The position numbers and the translations under genes were made by a program. Shown here piece by piece: positions 62,304 to 64,000 of a stretch of 64,000 nucleotides of DNA. The notes under the pieces were generated by a model. That model was given only the letters and a program-made list of their open reading frames with translations, did no database searches and was not told where the DNA came from. The DNA is from Desulfogranum japonicum DSM 18378 (GTDB lineage: Bacteria; Desulfobacterota; Desulfobulbia; Desulfobulbales; Desulfobulbaceae): NCBI RefSeq assembly GCF_000429945.1, contig NZ_AUCV01000001.1, positions 248,001-312,000 of the forward strand, given 5' to 3'. The first letter of the stretch is position 1, and every line of letters begins with the position of its first letter.

Positions 62304-63692
62304 CTATAAACTGGTTAGCGGAAATGAATGTTGATTAACTGCTTTCTTGGCACCTTGGAGAGCGAGTTCGCTGAGGTGTGCACCTGGAGATGTGTTTTGT
62401 TCTGCCCCAAGAACAATGTCTATGACTTCGCCTGGATTCAGTTGCTTTGCCACTGTAACCGGGAGGAAGTTGTCTTCGTCGTTGACAGAGGCAACCCGAA
62501 GCAGGTTTCCTTCAACCAGGTGTTGGGCAATCCACTCAACTTCTGTTAAGAAAGCCCATGGGATATCCGAGGCAAGATGCTCTGCTGTTGCAGGAAGACG
62601 TTTAACATGCCTGTGGAAGGTTGCGTTCAGTACATCATAAGCCAGTTGAAGCTGACGCTGTGGGGACAGTTTCTCTTCATGTGTCATATAGTGCTTCTGA
62701 TTCTGTACGGCATAGGCTAAGGTCGCACCAAGTAAAATAATGATCCATCCTAGATGCATCCAGATTAAAAACAGGGGAACCGTGGCAAATGAACCATATA
62801 TGGCGTTGTAGTTGGCAACCCCGACTTGCAGGAAAATGTATATTTTTTGTACTATAAACCAGAAAATAGCTGCAAAAAGAGCACCTGACAATGCTGCGGC
62901 TGTGGTCACCCTGGCTCTGGAAAAAAAGAGGTACATTGCCATTAAGCTGAGGACAATAAACAGGAAAGGAAGGAGGCTTAAGAGCATTTTTAACAGCCAG
63001 GGAATGGGGATTACAGTGTGCAGGTGCTTTAAAATTTTGTCGCTGGCCAAAATCGCTTCCCCTGCAAAAGCTGTATTTATAGATAATGGCAAAAGAATAA
63101 GCAGGGCAACATAATCCATTATCTTGCGAAAAAGTGAGCGGCCTCGATGTGCTCTCCATATAGAATTCATGGCATCTTCCACAGCACTGAATACGCCAAT
63201 GGCTACCACAAGAAAGCCGATGACCCCGAAAACTCCCAATGCTGCAAAATTCGTGTTGTCCACATAATTGAAGATGGTGTCCACTGCCTCATGTAGATGA
63301 TCTGACAGGGTTTTTCCTTCGATACTATCATTTTCATCGGTAGGGGAAGTATATGTGTTGGCAGGTACTACCTGGTCAATCACTCGTTCTGCAGCCAGCC
63401 TGAGCTGGCCTCCGCTGCCAATGCCTTTCAAAATCGCAGTGGATAGTGCGAGCATGGGGACCATGGCCAGAATAATTGAGTAGGTCAGCGCAGAAGCGCG
63501 GATGGTAACCTTTGCACGCATGGCTTCAAGTGTCATAATGGTGAGTACTCTGACAACTATGCGGCAAAGGCGGATGTAGGCATTGTCGTGTAATGTTGAA
63601 CGAAATGCCCAGTTGTGAATCCGATTCAGTCGGTTTTGGCCGTTGATATCATTGTGGTTGGTTGTTTCACCAGCTTCAGAAGACATGAGCAA
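62304..63692 (-). CDS. YihY/UPF0761 family membrane protein
   Basis: The product is 462 residues. Six membrane helices lie at ~70-330, with the family motif ALTYSIILAMVPMLALSTAI and FILQVGVANYNAIYGSFATV-type segments (here F-L-Q-V-G-V-A-N-Y-N-A-I-Y-G-S), then FLIWMHLGWIIILLGATLAY. The C-terminal ~120 residues are cytoplasmic (SPQRQLQLAYDVLNATFHRH), with a winged-helix-like extension. Once called RNase BN in error, the family's function is unknown. It lies three bases after the response-regulator gene, in one operon. Confidence 0.9.
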   Translation of the reverse strand: MLMSSEAGETTNHNDINGQNRLNRIHNWAFRSTLHDNAYIRLCRIVVRVLTIMTLEAMRAKVTIRASALTYSIILAMVPMLALSTAILKGIGSGGQLRLAAERVIDQVVPANTYTSPTDENDSIEGKTLSDHLHEAVDTIFNYVDNTNFAALGVFGVIGFLVVAIGVFSAVEDAMNSIWRAHRGRSLFRKIMDYVALLILLPLSINTAFAGEAILASDKILKHLHTVIPIPWLLKMLLSLLPFLFIVLSLMAMYLFFSRARVTTAAALSGALFAAIFWFIVQKIYIFLQVGVANYNAIYGSFATVPLFLIWMHLGWIIILLGATLAYAVQNQKHYMTHEEKLSPQRQLQLAYDVLNATFHRHVKRLPATAEHLASDIPWAFLTEVEWIAQHLVEGNLLRVASVNDEDNFLPVTVAKQLNPGEVIDIVLGAEQNTSPGAHLSELALQGAKKAVNQHSFPLTSL

Positions 63693-63695
63693 GCC

Positions 63696-64000
63696 TTATC
63701 TCCCGAGCTCTCGGAATAACCATTTTTCAATTATTTCAAAGACAATTTCTCTTTTTATCGGTTTGCTGATGTAATCATTCATGCCTGCTTCCAGGCAGAT
63801 TTCTCTGTCCCCTTTCATGGCATTTGCCGTCATGGCGATAATTGGAACACCGGTATAACCTTTTTCCCTCAATGTTCTGGTCGCCTCAAGGCCATCCATC
63901 TCTGGCATTTGAATATCCATGAGAATGAGATCAATATTTTCAGAATCTTCCATATACAGATCTACAGCTATTTTCCCATTGTCTGCAACCTGTACATTGT
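63696..64000 (-). CDS. Response-regulator receiver domain, C-terminal part (5' end outside window)
   Basis: The frame remains open to the window edge ([18 protein letters not shown] at its start). It contains the phosphoacceptor region [20 protein letters not shown], the conserved Thr/Ala in [20 protein letters not shown] and Lys in [12 protein letters not shown]. The receiver is at the extreme C-terminus, and the sequence type ([11 protein letters not shown], then [19 protein letters not shown]) is common in hybrid histidine kinases. The rest cannot be seen. Confidence 0.9.
   Translation of the reverse strand, partial: NVQVADNGKIAVDLYMEDSENIDLILMDIQMPEMDGLEATRTLREKGYTGVPIIAMTANAMKGDREICLEAGMNDYISKPIKREIVFEIIEKWLFRELGR

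Overview
The window looks like chromosomal DNA of an anaerobic deltaproteobacterium (Desulfobacterota, probably Desulfobulbales-like). This is inferred from gene content and was not tested by any search. Supporting content is an oxygen-sensitive indolepyruvate:ferredoxin oxidoreductase with two phenylacetate-CoA ligases and a Liv-type ABC transporter, a large Feo iron(II) system, a molybdate-type transporter, a radical SAM/SPASM maturase, and a Gram-negative envelope set (Lnt, LptF/G-type permease, MinCDE). Three tRNAs and a programmed-frameshift prfB are present. I saw no CRISPR array, rRNA or intact transposase.

Layout. 1-5.9 kb is an accessory Rhs/polymorphic-toxin island: the C-terminal end of an Rhs protein with a Cys-rich tail, a secreted MORN-repeat protein, an ISL3-type transposase remnant, a secreted protein with four 98-residue repeats, a Tdi1/DUF1851-type immunity gene, a frameshifted toxin tail and a small putative immunity gene. 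6.1-22 kb is housekeeping: tRNA-Lys, corC-lnt, prfB, dgt, valS-nadC, thpR, tRNA-Cys, rnc, a radical SAM gene, an ABC-F ATPase and a DUF3352 protein. 22.4-33 kb is one long plus-strand block for aromatic amino-acid/aryl-acid metabolism: iorAB, paaK, an ACT-domain protein, livKHMGF and a second paaK. 33-38.9 kb holds an exported OB-fold-like protein, an FKBP isomerase, a 30-residue Lys/Cys-rich protein, DUF362 and LptG-type genes on the minus strand, and a DHH phosphoesterase behind a promoter, short ORF and strong terminator. 39.2-45.3 kb has two tandem glgC-type genes, a MOT1-like transporter, a fold-back element and a CHASE2/HD-GYP protein. 45.4-51.2 kb has tRNA-Arg, an M48 peptidase, and a possible Mo/W group (short molybdopterin-domain protein, DUF364, radical SAM/SPASM). 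51.2-59.2 kb has a DUF2325 gene, minCDE and feoA-feoA-feoB-feoC. 59.3-64 kb has an aldo/keto reductase and a minus-strand group of a response-regulator domain, a YihY protein and an unusual ParB fusion.

The observations I rate highest are these. (1) Four TTAG-N6-CTAA (DtxR/IdeR-like) palindromes sit in just two promoter regions, upstream of the DUF2325 gene and upstream of feo, which suggests one iron regulon. (2) A ParB-like protein carries an N-formylglutamate-amidohydrolase-like N-terminal domain. (3) Five copies of a ~110-bp dispersed element with GTAACTG/CAGTTAC ends, plus a related longer family, lie in intergenic gaps. (4) The Rhs island holds one possibly active toxin end and one decayed toxin whose immunity gene survives. 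(5) A 160-bp fold-back element directly abuts the stop codon of the MOT1-like gene.
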